Below are positions 17,286 to 25,752 of a stretch of 32,723 nucleotides of DNA, in pieces. Source of the DNA: Rhodanobacteraceae bacterium (GTDB lineage Bacteria > Acidobacteriota > Terriglobia > Terriglobales > Acidobacteriaceae). Numbering within the stretch: the stretch's first letter is position 1; every line of letters begins with the position of its first letter. The stretch covers positions 1 through 32,723 of the forward strand of contig JANXWZ010000242.1 of assembly GCA_025350865.1 (NCBI GenBank), given 5' to 3'. The notes below the pieces were generated by a model, which was not told where the DNA came from, did not search any database, and saw nothing but the letters and a program-made list of their open reading frames with translations. A program made the translations under genes and the position numbers.

Positions 17286-18500
17286 ATGCCAGTCAAGTTC
17301 TCTCGCTCGCTGATCCTCTGCCTTGGCACCTCACTCGCGTGGTCGCAGCAGACGCCGCCGCCCGTCTCGGCCAAATCCACGCCCGATCGCGTAGCCACAC
17401 TGGTTGGGCGGTTGGAGCTTGGAAGATACAAGGCTACGGTGAAGGGGTTGACGCAGTTCGGCGACCGCCGCCAGGGGACGGAGCGGAACCGCAAGGCGGT
17501 CGACTGGATTGAGGCGCAGTTGAAGAGCTATGGCTGCACGAATACCGAGCGAATTCACTATACCTACACGGCTCCTCCGCCACGCACTCCAGGAGGAGGG
17601 CTTGGCCGTCCGCCGGTGGACCCGTCGGTTGGGCCGGGTGGGTCGAGGAAGCGCGGCAATATTCAGCCGGACACGGTGAACAGCGATCCGATGAAGCAGC
17701 CGGACGTGAAGCTGCGGGAGTTGAACCGAGAGCCTTCGGCGGACGGCCCGCGCGAAGAGGTTTACTGCACGAAGGTGGGGATCAAGCATCCGGACCAGAT
17801 GTACATTCTGGGGGCTCACATGGACGGTATCGGCTGGGGCGAGGCGGCGAACGATGACGGCTCTGGGACCGCGCTGGTGATGGAGCTGGCGAGGATCTTC
17901 AACAGCCCGGATGTGACGACGGATGTGTCGATCCGCTTTGCGCTTTGGAATAACGAGGAAACGGGCTTGAACGGCGCGACAGCCTACGCCGACCAGCGCA
18001 AGGACCTGCAGGGGATCGAATCGCCGGCGGGGTCGGGCAAGTATCCGGAGCCGAAGTGGCTCGGGATGGTGCAGCACGACATGATGATGTTCGACCATGG
18101 GATGCCGCACAAAGACGGGACGATGAGCAAGGACCAGAGGCCGGAGGCGGACGTCAATATCGAGTACCAGGTGACGTCGAAGTTCGCCGATGCGGCGATG
18201 ATGCTGGCGCAGAAGTTCCAGCTGGCCGACGACAAGTACGCGACCGACTACCCGGCCAACGTGGGGCCGCACATGACCAATACCGACTCCTCCCCGTTCA
18301 TGAACCTGACCCCGTCGATCAGCCTGCGTGAGGTGGAGCGCGGGGCGCAGATGGGTGCGGGTTGGGATCCGCAGCACCACCAGCCGTCGGATGTCTACTC
18401 GTTCTATAACGATGACGACTTCCGGCTTGGGTTGAACTCGGCACAGATCACTCTGGGCGCGATCGGGCAACTTACGGGGGCGGCGGTCGCGGGCAAGTAG
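17286..18500 (+). CDS. Secreted M28-family zinc aminopeptidase
   Basis: 404 residues with a signal peptide (SLILCLGTSLAWS, cleavage near 20-22). The M28 di-zinc peptidase core has all expected ligands: GAHMDG (His178), AANDDGSG (bridging Asp190), NNEETGLNG (general base Glu224 and ligand Glu225), VQHDMMMFD (Asp265) and a late His in WDPQHHQPSD (364 or 365). A Pro/Gly-rich insert (about 97-155) separates the N-terminal helix region from the catalytic core. It probably removes N-terminal residues from peptides in the periplasm or outside the cell; the substrate cannot be read from the sequence. AGGAT precedes ATG 17286. It is divergent from smpB and followed by a repeat-rich spacer with a strong hairpin, so it appears monocistronic. 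Confidence 0.88.
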   Translation: MPVKFSRSLILCLGTSLAWSQQTPPPVSAKSTPDRVATLVGRLELGRYKATVKGLTQFGDRRQGTERNRKAVDWIEAQLKSYGCTNTERIHYTYTAPPPRTPGGGLGRPPVDPSVGPGGSRKRGNIQPDTVNSDPMKQPDVKLRELNREPSADGPREEVYCTKVGIKHPDQMYILGAHMDGIGWGEAANDDGSGTALVMELARIFNSPDVTTDVSIRFALWNNEETGLNGATAYADQRKDLQGIESPAGSGKYPEPKWLGMVQHDMMMFDHGMPHKDGTMSKDQRPEADVNIEYQVTSKFADAAMMLAQKFQLADDKYATDYPANVGPHMTNTDSSPFMNLTPSISLREVERGAQMGAGWDPQHHQPSDVYSFYNDDDFRLGLNSAQITLGAIGQLTGAAVAGK

Positions 18501-18548
18501 CGGACGGTGCGGTGGAGGACTTCCTCGAAACTGTGCAGCGAGAATGAA

Positions 18549-18720
18549 AAAGCAGATCCCTGCGGGATGACAAACAAGAACTAGAAAGCAGATCCCTACG
18601 GGATGACAAACAAGAACTAGAAAGCAGATCCCTGCGGGATTACAAACAAGAACTAGAAAGCAGATCCCTACGGGATGACAAATAAGAAGTTCAGTTGTTG
18701 TCATCCCGTAGGGATCTGTT
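18549..18720 (+). repeat. Tandem 36-bp REP-like array with terminal inverted copy
   Basis: Four head-to-tail units start at 18549, 18585, 18621 and 18657 with a regular 36-bp period. Each contains AAAGCAGATCCC, a T-R-C centre, GGGATGACAAACAAG and AACTAG. Each holds a small ATCCC/GGGAT palindrome. Units differ by R = A/G and one GATGAC-to-GATTAC change; the fourth loses its tail. A fifth copy lies inverted at 18698-18718. There are no unique spacers, so it is not CRISPR. Confidence 0.85.
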
Positions 18721-18724
18721 TTTG
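18661..18724. terminator. Perfect 21-bp hairpin, possible terminator
   Basis: Positions 18661-18681 of the last repeat unit are the exact reverse complement of 18698-18718, with a 16-nt loop. TTTTT follows at about 18719-18723 on the plus strand, so it can act as an intrinsic terminator for the M28 peptidase gene 160 bp upstream. Confidence 0.6.
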
Positions 18725-19101
18725 GGATTCCGTACAACTTTGCATGAGTAGCGCTGGTTCCCGTAATGGGATGAAAATCTGCGACTCACCCCAGCAAAGG
18801 CCTCGCGTCTAACCCTCAATCGGGCCAGAATGATTGGGTGCGATTGCGATTGGCCCGCTGCGCTGACCTGTTTCGGCGCTTCCAAAGAACTCAGCTACGA
18901 GGTTGCTAATGAGCGCCCGTGGACTCACAGACGTCAACCCTGGCTGCATCTTCGAAGAGGCTGAACGTGACCCGAATGGTATACTCACCAGAGCCAAAGG
19001 CTCTCGCACGCACCGATGCAACCGGCATTTTTTCGCGCCTCAGCCCGGGTTCTGCCGCTGTTGGAATTCGTAACCGTGCCAAGAAAGCGATCAAAATCAG
19101 C
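18721..19101. other. Spacer upstream of the secretin operon
   Basis: About 380 bp with no convincing gene. A frame is open from 18919 into the secretin, but its first 61 codons lack protein character and precede a normal signal peptide at 19102. TATACT at about 18980 is a candidate -10 without a good -35. The secretin operon promoter presumably lies here. Confidence 0.45.
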
Positions 19102-21555
19102 ATGAGCCGTGGGTTCGATTTGCTCCTCAAAGTCTTGTTCCGTAACCCGGCCAATCCGCTGCCTCGTCGCACCCTGACACTTGGTCTTGCTCTGGCCTCG
19201 CTGTTGGGCGCTGTTGCGGCCGTGCCGTCGGCGCATGGGCAGTCGGCTGCGACGTGGAGCAAGCGGGGAGCGGACGCAGAAGTTCGTGAGGACTACGACA
19301 CTGCTTACGAGGACTACAAAAAAGCGCACAATCTGAAGCCGAAAGACCTCCGCTACATGGCGCATTATGAGCGGATGCGGTTTCTGGCGGCGACCCAGCA
19401 TATCGATCGCGGCCGGATTCTGCGGCAGAGCGGCGACTATGCCGGTGCGATTACCCAGTTCATGCGTGCAGGCGAGATTGACCCCTCGAACCAGGCGGCC
19501 CAGCAGGAGATTGAGCGGACACAGCGCGACCAGCCCCCGCCGCAGTTGACCGGCGCTGCCGCTGTCGCGGCCCGCGAACAGATGTCGCAGCAGAAAGCTA
19601 CGCTGGACAGTATCAATTCGATTGCCGGGCCAATCGAGCTGAAGCCCGTGTCGAATGAGCCGATTACGCTGCACATGGTTGAGGATGTGAAGGTGATCTA
19701 CCAGGCTATCGGCAAGGTTGCCGGGCTGAATGTTTTATTTGACCCGGACTATACGTCGAAGCGCATTCCAGTGGACCTCACAAACGTCTCGCTGTCGGAG
19801 GCGTTTCGCATTGTGGGGACGATTGCGGGCACGTTTTACAAGCCGGTGACGGCGAATACGATTTTCGTGGCGCAGAACACGCGTACGAAGCGGACCGATC
19901 TGGACGAGCTTGCGGTGCAGACGTTTTATCTCTCCAACTCGTCTCAGCCGAACGATGGCAACGAAATTCTGACAGGCTTGCGTCTGCTGCTCGACCCCTC
20001 GGTGAAGCTATACCTTGTCCCCAGCCAGAACGCGATTGTGATGCGGGCGACCACCGACCAGCTTTTGCTGGCGCAGAAGCTGATCAACGACTTCGACCGC
20101 GCGCGGCCTGAGGTGGTGGTGGATGTGGCGGTTCTCGAAGTGAATCGCGACAAGATTCGGAACCTGGGAATCACGCTTCCAACCTCTTTTGGGATTACGC
20201 CGCAGATTCCCACGACTTCGACGACGAGCAGCACGACGACTACCTCCACCACCTCCGCCAGCAGCCTGACGCTGAACAACCTCGCCCACCTGAATGCGAC
20301 GGATTTTGCGATTTCGGTGTCGGGCGGGACGTTGAATGCGCTGCTGTCCGATACCGACACGCGGGTGCTGCAAAACCCCAGAATCCGGGCTACGGATGGG
20401 CAGCGGGCGACCCTCAAGATCGGTCAAAAGATTCCCGTCGCGACAGGAAGCTATAACGCCGGCGTTTCAACCGGTGTGGCGAGCGTGGGTGTGCAGACGC
20501 AGTTCACGTACCTCGATGTGGGTGTGAATATCGACATTACGCCCAGCGTTCACTATGACCGCGAGGTGTCGCTGAAGACCAAGGTTGAGGTGTCGCAGCA
20601 GAACGGCGATGTGACGATTTCGGGCGTGACGGAGCCGATCATCGCGCAGCGGGTTTTGGAGCAGGTGATCCAGCTGAAGGATGGGGAGCCGTCGATTCTG
20701 GCGGGTATTGTGACCAAGCAGGATAACCGCAGCTCGGCGGGAACTCCGGGGCTGGGTGAGCTGCCGTTCTTCAAGTACTTCTTCAGCTCGCAGAAGAAGG
20801 AAGTGCAGCAGGATGAGATTGTGTTTCTGCTGATTCCGCACATCGTGCGTGAGTCGGTGCTGACGCGCCTGAATACGGCCGTGATCGACACCGGTACGGG
20901 CGCGTCGATTGAACTGCGCCGCGACGATATTCCCAAGCCCTTGACCAATGCCGATTCGACCGATCCGGCCATGAATCGTCCTCCGGCTGCGGCGGCTGTG
21001 ACTGCGGCTAATGCGGCTTCGGCGGCGATCCAGCAGCTTCGGCAGCAGGCGTCGTCTCCCACGGCTGCGAGTGCTGCGGCACCGCTGGTGACGACACCGG
21101 TTCCGTCGGCCAACCTCGCTCCTTCGGGCAGCGCGTTTGGGGCGGGCGTGACGGTTTCGGCCGTTCCGACGAATAGTACGCAGCAGGTCGGGAGCACCTT
21201 CCAGGTGAACGTGGTGCTGAGCGGCGGACAGGATATCTACTCAGTGCCGATGCAGCTTCAGTTCGACCCGCATGTGATCCAACTGGTGAATGTGGATGCG
21301 GGTGAGTTCCTGAAGCGCGACGGGATGGACGCGACGGTGGCGCATCGCGTGGAAGACAATGGCATGTTGACCATCGCGGCGACCCGGCCGCCGGGAGCGA
21401 AGGGCGTGAACGGGCAGGGAACAGTCTGCACGCTGACGTTCAAGGCGGCGGCACCGGGCGATACGACGCTGACGTTCGTGAAGGTAGGCGCCAAGAATAG
21501 CGCTCAGACCGCTATTTCGGCCAACAGCACGCAGGCAGTCGTTCACGTCAAATGA
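19102..21555 (+). CDS. Type II/IV secretin with N-terminal TPR and C-terminal cohesin-like domain
   Basis: 817 residues from ATG 19102. The signal peptide ends near PSAHGQ (about 46). Then come TPR-like helices (50-140), an N0/STN domain (about 188-258: VEDVKVIYQAIGKVAGLNVLFD), an N1-type domain (about 270-350: VQTFYLSN... to FDRARPEVVVDVAVLEVN) and a Ser/Thr-only tract (371-388). The secretin gate region (about 410-585) has LQNPRIRATDGQRATLKIGQ, VNIDITPSVHYDREVSLK, LKDGEPSILAGI, GTPGLGELPFFKYFF and EIVFLLIPHIV. After an Ala/Pro linker, residues 682-817 form a cohesin-like beta domain (FQVNVVLSGGQDIYSVPMQL, QFDPHVIQLVNVDAGEFL, GTVCTLTFKA). It would form the outer-membrane pore of a secretion or pilus machine. 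Its stop overlaps the start of the next gene (ATGA). Confidence 0.88.
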   Translation: MSRGFDLLLKVLFRNPANPLPRRTLTLGLALASLLGAVAAVPSAHGQSAATWSKRGADAEVREDYDTAYEDYKKAHNLKPKDLRYMAHYERMRFLAATQHIDRGRILRQSGDYAGAITQFMRAGEIDPSNQAAQQEIERTQRDQPPPQLTGAAAVAAREQMSQQKATLDSINSIAGPIELKPVSNEPITLHMVEDVKVIYQAIGKVAGLNVLFDPDYTSKRIPVDLTNVSLSEAFRIVGTIAGTFYKPVTANTIFVAQNTRTKRTDLDELAVQTFYLSNSSQPNDGNEILTGLRLLLDPSVKLYLVPSQNAIVMRATTDQLLLAQKLINDFDRARPEVVVDVAVLEVNRDKIRNLGITLPTSFGITPQIPTTSTTSSTTTTSTTSASSLTLNNLAHLNATDFAISVSGGTLNALLSDTDTRVLQNPRIRATDGQRATLKIGQKIPVATGSYNAGVSTGVASVGVQTQFTYLDVGVNIDITPSVHYDREVSLKTKVEVSQQNGDVTISGVTEPIIAQRVLEQVIQLKDGEPSILAGIVTKQDNRSSAGTPGLGELPFFKYFFSSQKKEVQQDEIVFLLIPHIVRESVLTRLNTAVIDTGTGASIELRRDDIPKPLTNADSTDPAMNRPPAAAAVTAANAASAAIQQLRQQASSPTAASAAAPLVTTPVPSANLAPSGSAFGAGVTVSAVPTNSTQQVGSTFQVNVVLSGGQDIYSVPMQLQFDPHVIQLVNVDAGEFLKRDGMDATVAHRVEDNGMLTIAATRPPGAKGVNGQGTVCTLTFKAAAPGDTTLTFVKVGAKNSAQTAISANSTQAVVHVK

Positions 21556-22058
21556 TGCAGTCGCCCACAATTCGGGTGCCCCATGTCTCGCAATTGAGAC
21601 ATGGGCTTAGACTGACCGCCGACTCGGGCTTGACGCTGGTCGAGCTGATTATTACGGTTGCGATCGTGAGCATTCTGGCCGGGGCGGCGATTCCGGTGGC
21701 GAAGTTCGAGGTGAAGCGCGAGAAGGAACGGGAGCTGCGCCGCGACCTGTGGGAGATGCGGAGTTCGATCGATAAGTATTATGACGCCGCTGTGAAGGGC
21801 GCGTTCCAGACCAAGGCAGACTCGTTAAATTACCCGCCGGATCTGGATACGTTGGTAGATGGTGTGGACGTGCAGACCAAGAAAGTTCGGTTTTTGCGGA
21901 AGATTCCGATTGACCCGATGACGGGGGCGGCGGACTGGGATCTGCGATCCAACCAGGACGATGCCGACGCCAGTTCGTGGGGCGGGCAGAATGTCTTCGA
22001 TGTCCACAGCAAGAGCACCAAGACGGCGCTGGACGGGTCCAAGTACAACACATGGTAA
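21552..22058 (+). CDS. Type II/IV pseudopilin (GspG-like), first copy
   Basis: 168 residues with a type IV prepilin leader: a 26-residue leader ending DSG, cleaved before LTLVELIITVAIVSILAGAA, with Glu at mature position 5 in the hydrophobic helix. The soluble part has KREKERELRRDLWEMRSSIDKYYDAA, KIPIDPMTGAADW and a C-terminal DVHSKS...DGSKYNTW, resembling GspG-type major pseudopilins. The ATG overlaps the secretin stop by 4 nt (ATGATG offers two starts), indicating translational coupling. It would be processed by a prepilin peptidase at the inner membrane and assembled into the pseudopilus beneath the secretin. No peptidase gene is in view. Confidence 0.88.
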   Translation: MMQSPTIRVPHVSQLRHGLRLTADSGLTLVELIITVAIVSILAGAAIPVAKFEVKREKERELRRDLWEMRSSIDKYYDAAVKGAFQTKADSLNYPPDLDTLVDGVDVQTKKVRFLRKIPIDPMTGAADWDLRSNQDDADASSWGGQNVFDVHSKSTKTALDGSKYNTW

Positions 22059-22468
22059 AGAAAAACAAACAACGTCTTCTTTCTCATGACTCTGGCTTTA
22101 CGCTGGTCGAGCTGATGATCGTGATGGCAATCATCGCGATCCTGGCGGCGATTGCGGTTCCGTCGTATACCGCGAACGTGAAACATGCGCGCGAGGCAGT
22201 GCTGAAGGAAGATTTGCACACAATGCGATCTGCAATCGATTCCTACACTTACGACAAGCAAAAGGCTCCGCAGTCTCTGGATGAGCTGGTGCAGTCGGGG
22301 TATTTGAAGGAACTTCCCAAGGATCCGTTTACGCAGCGCAGCGATACGTGGGCGCCGTCGGAGGGGTCGACGCTGACATCGCTCGACGAGACGCAGGGCG
22401 GCATTGACGACGTGCATTCGGGGTCGCAGCAGGTTGGGACCGACGGCACGACCTACAATACCTGGTAG
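22052..22468 (+). CDS. Type II/IV pseudopilin (GspG-like), second copy
   Basis: 138 residues from ATG 22052, overlapping the previous gene by 7 nt (ATGGTAA). The short leader MVKKNKQRLLSHDSG is cleaved before FTLVELMIVMAIIAILAAIA, a textbook class III signal with mature Glu5. The rest has the GspG-like helix (KHAREAVLKEDLHTMRSAIDSY), LPKDPFTQRSDTW and GGIDDVHSGS...DGTTYNTW. The tail parallels that of the first copy, so the two probably arose by duplication. The longer frame upstream (from 21977) lies inside the preceding gene and is not used. It ends the visible operon; a new RBS and gap precede the M48 gene. Confidence 0.9.
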   Translation: MVKKNKQRLLSHDSGFTLVELMIVMAIIAILAAIAVPSYTANVKHAREAVLKEDLHTMRSAIDSYTYDKQKAPQSLDELVQSGYLKELPKDPFTQRSDTWAPSEGSTLTSLDETQGGIDDVHSGSQQVGTDGTTYNTW

Positions 22469-22561
22469 GCCTTGTACCCTGCGGCAAATAAATGCGTCTA
22501 AACTAGCGTAGGGCTGCGTCCGACCAAGGCAGGGAAGCGGCTCACTGGAACAGGAGTCCCC

Positions 22562-23746
22562 ATGCGTTATCTCTATCAATTCGGTTTTATTGCCGCGCTT
22601 TCCCTTTCGGTGGCAGCAGGGGGGCAGACTACGACCCCGTCCTCCAGCGATCCGACGCAGAGTTCCGATCCGAGCCCCGACCCGAAGATTGGCCGGGCAC
22701 CGCTACCCAAGCCCGACCCCGGGACCACACCTGCCGATGTGAAGAAGGCTACGGCGACCGCCAAGGCGAAGACCGATTCGATTCCTTCGCCCGGCGAAGA
22801 TATGAAGCAGCACATCAAGCCGGGTAGCGAAGAGGATGTCAACGCGATCGGCACGCGCAATATCGGCGGGCGCGGGATGGGCAACTGGTACTCCACCGAC
22901 TGGGAGATTCGGGTCGGCAAGCAGTATTCGATGGAGATTGAGAAGTCGGCGCACCTGGTCACCGACCCCGTCATTGTGGAGTACGTGAACCGCGTTGGGC
23001 AGAACCTGGTAAAGAATTCCGATGCAAAGGTTCCATTCACGATCAAGGTTATCGATTCGGACGAGATCAACGCGATGGCTCTGCCGGGCGGATTTTTCTA
23101 TGTCAACTCCGGCCTGATTATGAATTGCGATGAAGAGGCGGAACTGGCGGGCGTGATGGCGCATGAGATTTCACACGTGATCGCGCACCATGCGGCCAGG
23201 CAGCAAACGAAGATGAATTACGCGCAGATCGGGTCGATTCCGCTCATTATCATGTCGCAGGGAAGCTGGACCGGCTACGGGATTTATGAGGCGGCGCAGC
23301 TTGCGATTCCGCTGACGTTCCTGAAGTTCTCGCGCGGCGACGAGGCGGAGGCCGACTACCTCGGTGTGCAGTATATGTACAAGGCTGGCTACGATCCGCA
23401 GAGCTTTGTGACGCTGTTTGAGAAGCTGGATGCGCTGGAGAAGCACAAGCCCGGAACGCTGGCGAAGGCATTTTCGGACCATCCGCAGACGCCGGATCGC
23501 ATTGCCAACTCCGAAGATGAGATTGCGACGATTCTGCCCGCAAAGCCGGAATACATCGTCACGACCAGCGAGTTCGACGATGTGAAGGCGCGGCTGGCGC
23601 GGATTGAGAACAAGCGGAAGATCAACGATAAGAACGGCGGCAACAAACCCACCCTGCGGCGCGCGGGTACGGGTTCGTCGACCACGGATCCGAACAACCC
23701 AACCAATACGGGTGATGACCGTCCAACGCTTGGGCGTCGCAACTAG
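22562..23746 (+). CDS. Exported M48-family metalloprotease
   Basis: 394 residues. Signal peptide (FIAALSLSVAAGGQ), then a Pro/Ser-rich low-complexity segment to about residue 85. The M48 catalytic domain has the zinc motif in LAGVMAHEISHVIAHHAARQ (HEISH 201-205, catalytic Glu202), the third-ligand motif EAEADYLGVQYMYKAGYDP (Glu263) and DHPQTPDRI near the end, all as in the BepA/LoiP group. Those relatives degrade misfolded outer-membrane proteins in the periplasm, and the same role is inferred here. The C-terminus is a Lys/Asn/Thr-rich tail without predicted fold. A clear ACAGGAG lies just before ATG 22562. It sits between the secretin operon and an outer-membrane barrel gene, in keeping with an envelope-maintenance role. 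Confidence 0.9.
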   Translation: MRYLYQFGFIAALSLSVAAGGQTTTPSSSDPTQSSDPSPDPKIGRAPLPKPDPGTTPADVKKATATAKAKTDSIPSPGEDMKQHIKPGSEEDVNAIGTRNIGGRGMGNWYSTDWEIRVGKQYSMEIEKSAHLVTDPVIVEYVNRVGQNLVKNSDAKVPFTIKVIDSDEINAMALPGGFFYVNSGLIMNCDEEAELAGVMAHEISHVIAHHAARQQTKMNYAQIGSIPLIIMSQGSWTGYGIYEAAQLAIPLTFLKFSRGDEAEADYLGVQYMYKAGYDPQSFVTLFEKLDALEKHKPGTLAKAFSDHPQTPDRIANSEDEIATILPAKPEYIVTTSEFDDVKARLARIENKRKINDKNGGNKPTLRRAGTGSSTTDPNNPTNTGDDRPTLGRRN

Positions 23747-23770
23747 CTGTTTCGTTGTCAACATCCGTGA

Positions 23771-23799
23771 GGCCCGGAATTCCCGGGCCTTCGGTGTTT
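23771..23799 (+). terminator. Probable terminator after the M48 gene
   Basis: GGCCCGG (23771-23777), loop AATTC, CCGGGCC (23783-23789), then TTCGGTGTTTC. The stem is strong and GC-rich but the T-tract is interrupted. Confidence 0.55.
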
Positions 23800-23852
23800 C
23801 CGGGCGTCCTCATGCGCACGAGTTACCCTATCCGCGATAAACTAAGGTACAC

Positions 23853-24491
23853 ATGATTTGTAAATTGCGTCTCCCGCTCGTCCTCTTTGCTTTGGCAATC
23901 CTGTCGTCCGCAGCGCACGCTCAGGCTGGCGTGTACGGCTTGTTTACCGTGGATCGTTTGGGCGGGATCAAATCGTCGCCGATTCTGCCCGCCGGCATTG
24001 CGTATAACGACTCGGTGAATCCGCTTGGGTTTACGGGCGGCATGTACTACGACTTCAAAACCCTCGGCCCGGTTCGCCTCGGCGTCGATCTTCGCGGGTC
24101 GGCGATCAACACCAGCCGCGGCGCGCAGACGAGCTCCAACGGCGCAGGAACGCATATCTATTCGGGTCTGGGTGGAGTTCGCGTCAGCTTCCATACGCCG
24201 ATCAAGTACATCAGGCCCTATGTTGAGGGCGCGGCGGGTATCGGCCGCACGAACTACGGCGTGTTGAATAATTCGTCGATCTCGACGTTCGTGGCGCCGG
24301 GCGTTCAGACGATTTCCAACTTCGAGTATCACGGCTATGCCGGTGCCGATTTGCCGTTCGCCTCCTTTGTGGACTGGCGCGTGTTTGAAGTGGGCTATGG
24401 TGCACTGAGCAGCTTCGGGAGCGCGTCCCACACTTATCCAATCCTGTCGGTCAGCTCGGGGCTGGTGTTTCATTTCCCCCGACTGCCGTAG
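23853..24491 (+). CDS. Outer-membrane beta-barrel protein (OmpA/OmpW-like porin fold), function unknown
   Basis: 212 residues. The signal peptide (LRLPLVLFALAILSSAAHAQ) is cleaved near residue 23. The remainder alternates hydrophobic and polar residues in strand-like runs rich in Gly and aromatics (GVYGLFTVDRLGG, FTGGMYYDF, RLGVDLRGSAI, YSGLGGVRVSF, YIRPYVEGAAGIGRTNYG, FEYHGYAGADL, FEVGYGAL) and ends in LVFHF near the C-terminus, the usual outer-membrane barrel signature. About eight strands fit the length. No ligand or substrate can be inferred. queF follows after 25 bp and may be co-transcribed, although their roles are unrelated. Confidence 0.75.
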   Translation: MICKLRLPLVLFALAILSSAAHAQAGVYGLFTVDRLGGIKSSPILPAGIAYNDSVNPLGFTGGMYYDFKTLGPVRLGVDLRGSAINTSRGAQTSSNGAGTHIYSGLGGVRVSFHTPIKYIRPYVEGAAGIGRTNYGVLNNSSISTFVAPGVQTISNFEYHGYAGADLPFASFVDWRVFEVGYGALSSFGSASHTYPILSVSSGLVFHFPRLP

Positions 24492-24516
24492 CCCTGAGAA
24501 CACGAGACTGAACCTT

Positions 24517-24936
24517 ATGCGCACGCAAAATACCGGCTACACCGATACCCACGCGGCCAGCGGCCTCGACCATCCCTTCCCGCCAATCGACGTGTGGGAG
24601 AACCAGTTTCCGGGGTACGAAGTCCTGATCGACGACCCGGAATTTACGTCGATCTGCCCCAAGACCGGACTGCCGGACTTCGGCGTCCTGACGATCCGCT
24701 ACATGCCGCGCCAGGAGTGCATGGAGCTGAAATCGCTGAAGGAATACCTCTTTGAGTACCGGAATCTGGGGATTTTTCAGGAGAACATCGTCAACCAGGT
24801 GTTGAACGATGTGGTGAAGGCAACCGACCCGGTGTGGGCGATTGTGAAGGGAGATTTCCGGCCGCGGGGCGGAATTTCTACTACCGTGGTGGCTACGTTT
24901 CCGCGACCCGAAAATCCACCTCCGCCGACGACTTAA
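24517..24936 (+). CDS. queF: QueF, NADPH-dependent preQ0 reductase
   Basis: 139 residues, the short unimodular QueF type. It reduces the nitrile of 7-cyano-7-deazaguanine (preQ0) to preQ1 with NADPH, in the cytosolic queuosine tRNA-modification pathway. FTSICPKTGLPDFG carries the catalytic Cys47 and Asp54. The QueF NADPH signature E-x-K-S-x-K is present as MELKSLKEYLFEYRN (from Glu70), and late GDFRPRGGISTTV corresponds to the substrate pocket. The length and residues look intact. No queC/D/E genes lie in the window, so the pathway is split in this genome or preQ0 comes from elsewhere. Confidence 0.95.
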   Translation: MRTQNTGYTDTHAASGLDHPFPPIDVWENQFPGYEVLIDDPEFTSICPKTGLPDFGVLTIRYMPRQECMELKSLKEYLFEYRNLGIFQENIVNQVLNDVVKATDPVWAIVKGDFRPRGGISTTVVATFPRPENPPPPTT

Positions 24937-24965
24937 TCCCCCACTCACCTCCGCCCTAAGTGGAG

Positions 24966-24991
24966 GTCATTCTGGACGAAGCCGAGAATCT
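24966..24991 (-). repeat. REP-like palindromic element, inverted orientation
   Basis: Read on the minus strand it begins AGATTCTCGG and ends CCAGAATGAC around a CTTCG-type centre, the same layout as the element at 32497. It lies between queF and the unknown membrane protein. Confidence 0.5.
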
Positions 24992-25069
24992 TTCTAGTTG
25001 TCGCTGTGTCGGCAAAATCTCCAAGGCCGCTTTACTGTAGGCTTTAGCTTCCAGTCAGAGGAATTGAGG

Positions 25070-25738
25070 ATGGCCCAGGCTCCTTTTCTAAAACTCGACA
25101 TCATGTGGCAAGAGTTGCTCCGACTGCTCCGCTGGGAGCTGCCCGTCGAGGTCGAGTCTTTTCTAACTCCCACGGAGGCGATTGCTCGAATCATTGAGTT
25201 GTGTCAGGGGCGCAGAGGATGGCGGCGATTCCTGCCATTCGGATTCAGTGATTATCTAGTTGGCAGGGTGACGGATCTGCACGGTGCAATTCGAACCGCA
25301 GGTGCCCGCACCGATTTGGGTGTCAGGACATTGTGGTTCCAGATAGAACCATCCAATGAGGGGTCCAGACTCCAAGGAAAGTTTCAGATCAATGGCGGGC
25401 TCTGGTTCTATGAAGTGTTCTGCCTCGTAATGGCTCTTTTCTTGGAAATCAGTCAGATTTATTGGTTGATTCGCGCTACCTCGCCCCAATGGACGCAAGT
25501 CGCATGGGGTTTGCTGAGCCCGTTTCTTGTAATACCCTTCTTATGGTGTTACGTAAGAGTGGGTCTATGGTTTGGAAGAAAACGTGAAGCAAAGCTCATA
25601 TCGCTTGTCACAAAGGCGCTCACAGATATCAGAATCCCATCTCCGTCAGACCCGCATGTCCGGCAGGTCTCGCCCCCAACTCCCACCGAAGTATTCATTC
25701 GCCCACGTCATGAATCGCCGGGAAGCCGTTTGGGCTAA
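25070..25738 (+). CDS. Unrecognised two-helix membrane protein
   Basis: 222 residues from ATG 25070 (the frame is open from 24998; AGAGG about 10 nt upstream favours 25070). I do not recognise the family. The N-terminal ~90 residues are soluble and mixed (LDIMWQELLRLLRWELPVEVE, LTPTEAIARIIELCQGRRGWRRFLPFGFSDYLVGRV). Two hydrophobic stretches follow in the middle (about 117-140 FYEVFCLVMALFLEISQIYWLI, and about 148-170 WGLLSPFLVIPFLWCYVRVGLWF), then a basic, Pro-rich cytosolic-looking tail. The codon use is more AT-rich than the surroundings, as in the toxin-antitoxin genes beside it, suggesting acquired DNA. It converges with the antitoxin gene on the opposite strand. Confidence 0.6.
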   Translation: MAQAPFLKLDIMWQELLRLLRWELPVEVESFLTPTEAIARIIELCQGRRGWRRFLPFGFSDYLVGRVTDLHGAIRTAGARTDLGVRTLWFQIEPSNEGSRLQGKFQINGGLWFYEVFCLVMALFLEISQIYWLIRATSPQWTQVAWGLLSPFLVIPFLWCYVRVGLWFGRKREAKLISLVTKALTDIRIPSPSDPHVRQVSPPTPTEVFIRPRHESPGSRLG

Positions 25739-25752
25739 CCAGATGTGACGCG

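Noticed and set aside
18549..18692. CRISPR-like 36-bp periodic repeats
   Set aside because: The units are contiguous with no unique spacers and no cas genes are present; it is a tandem repeat.
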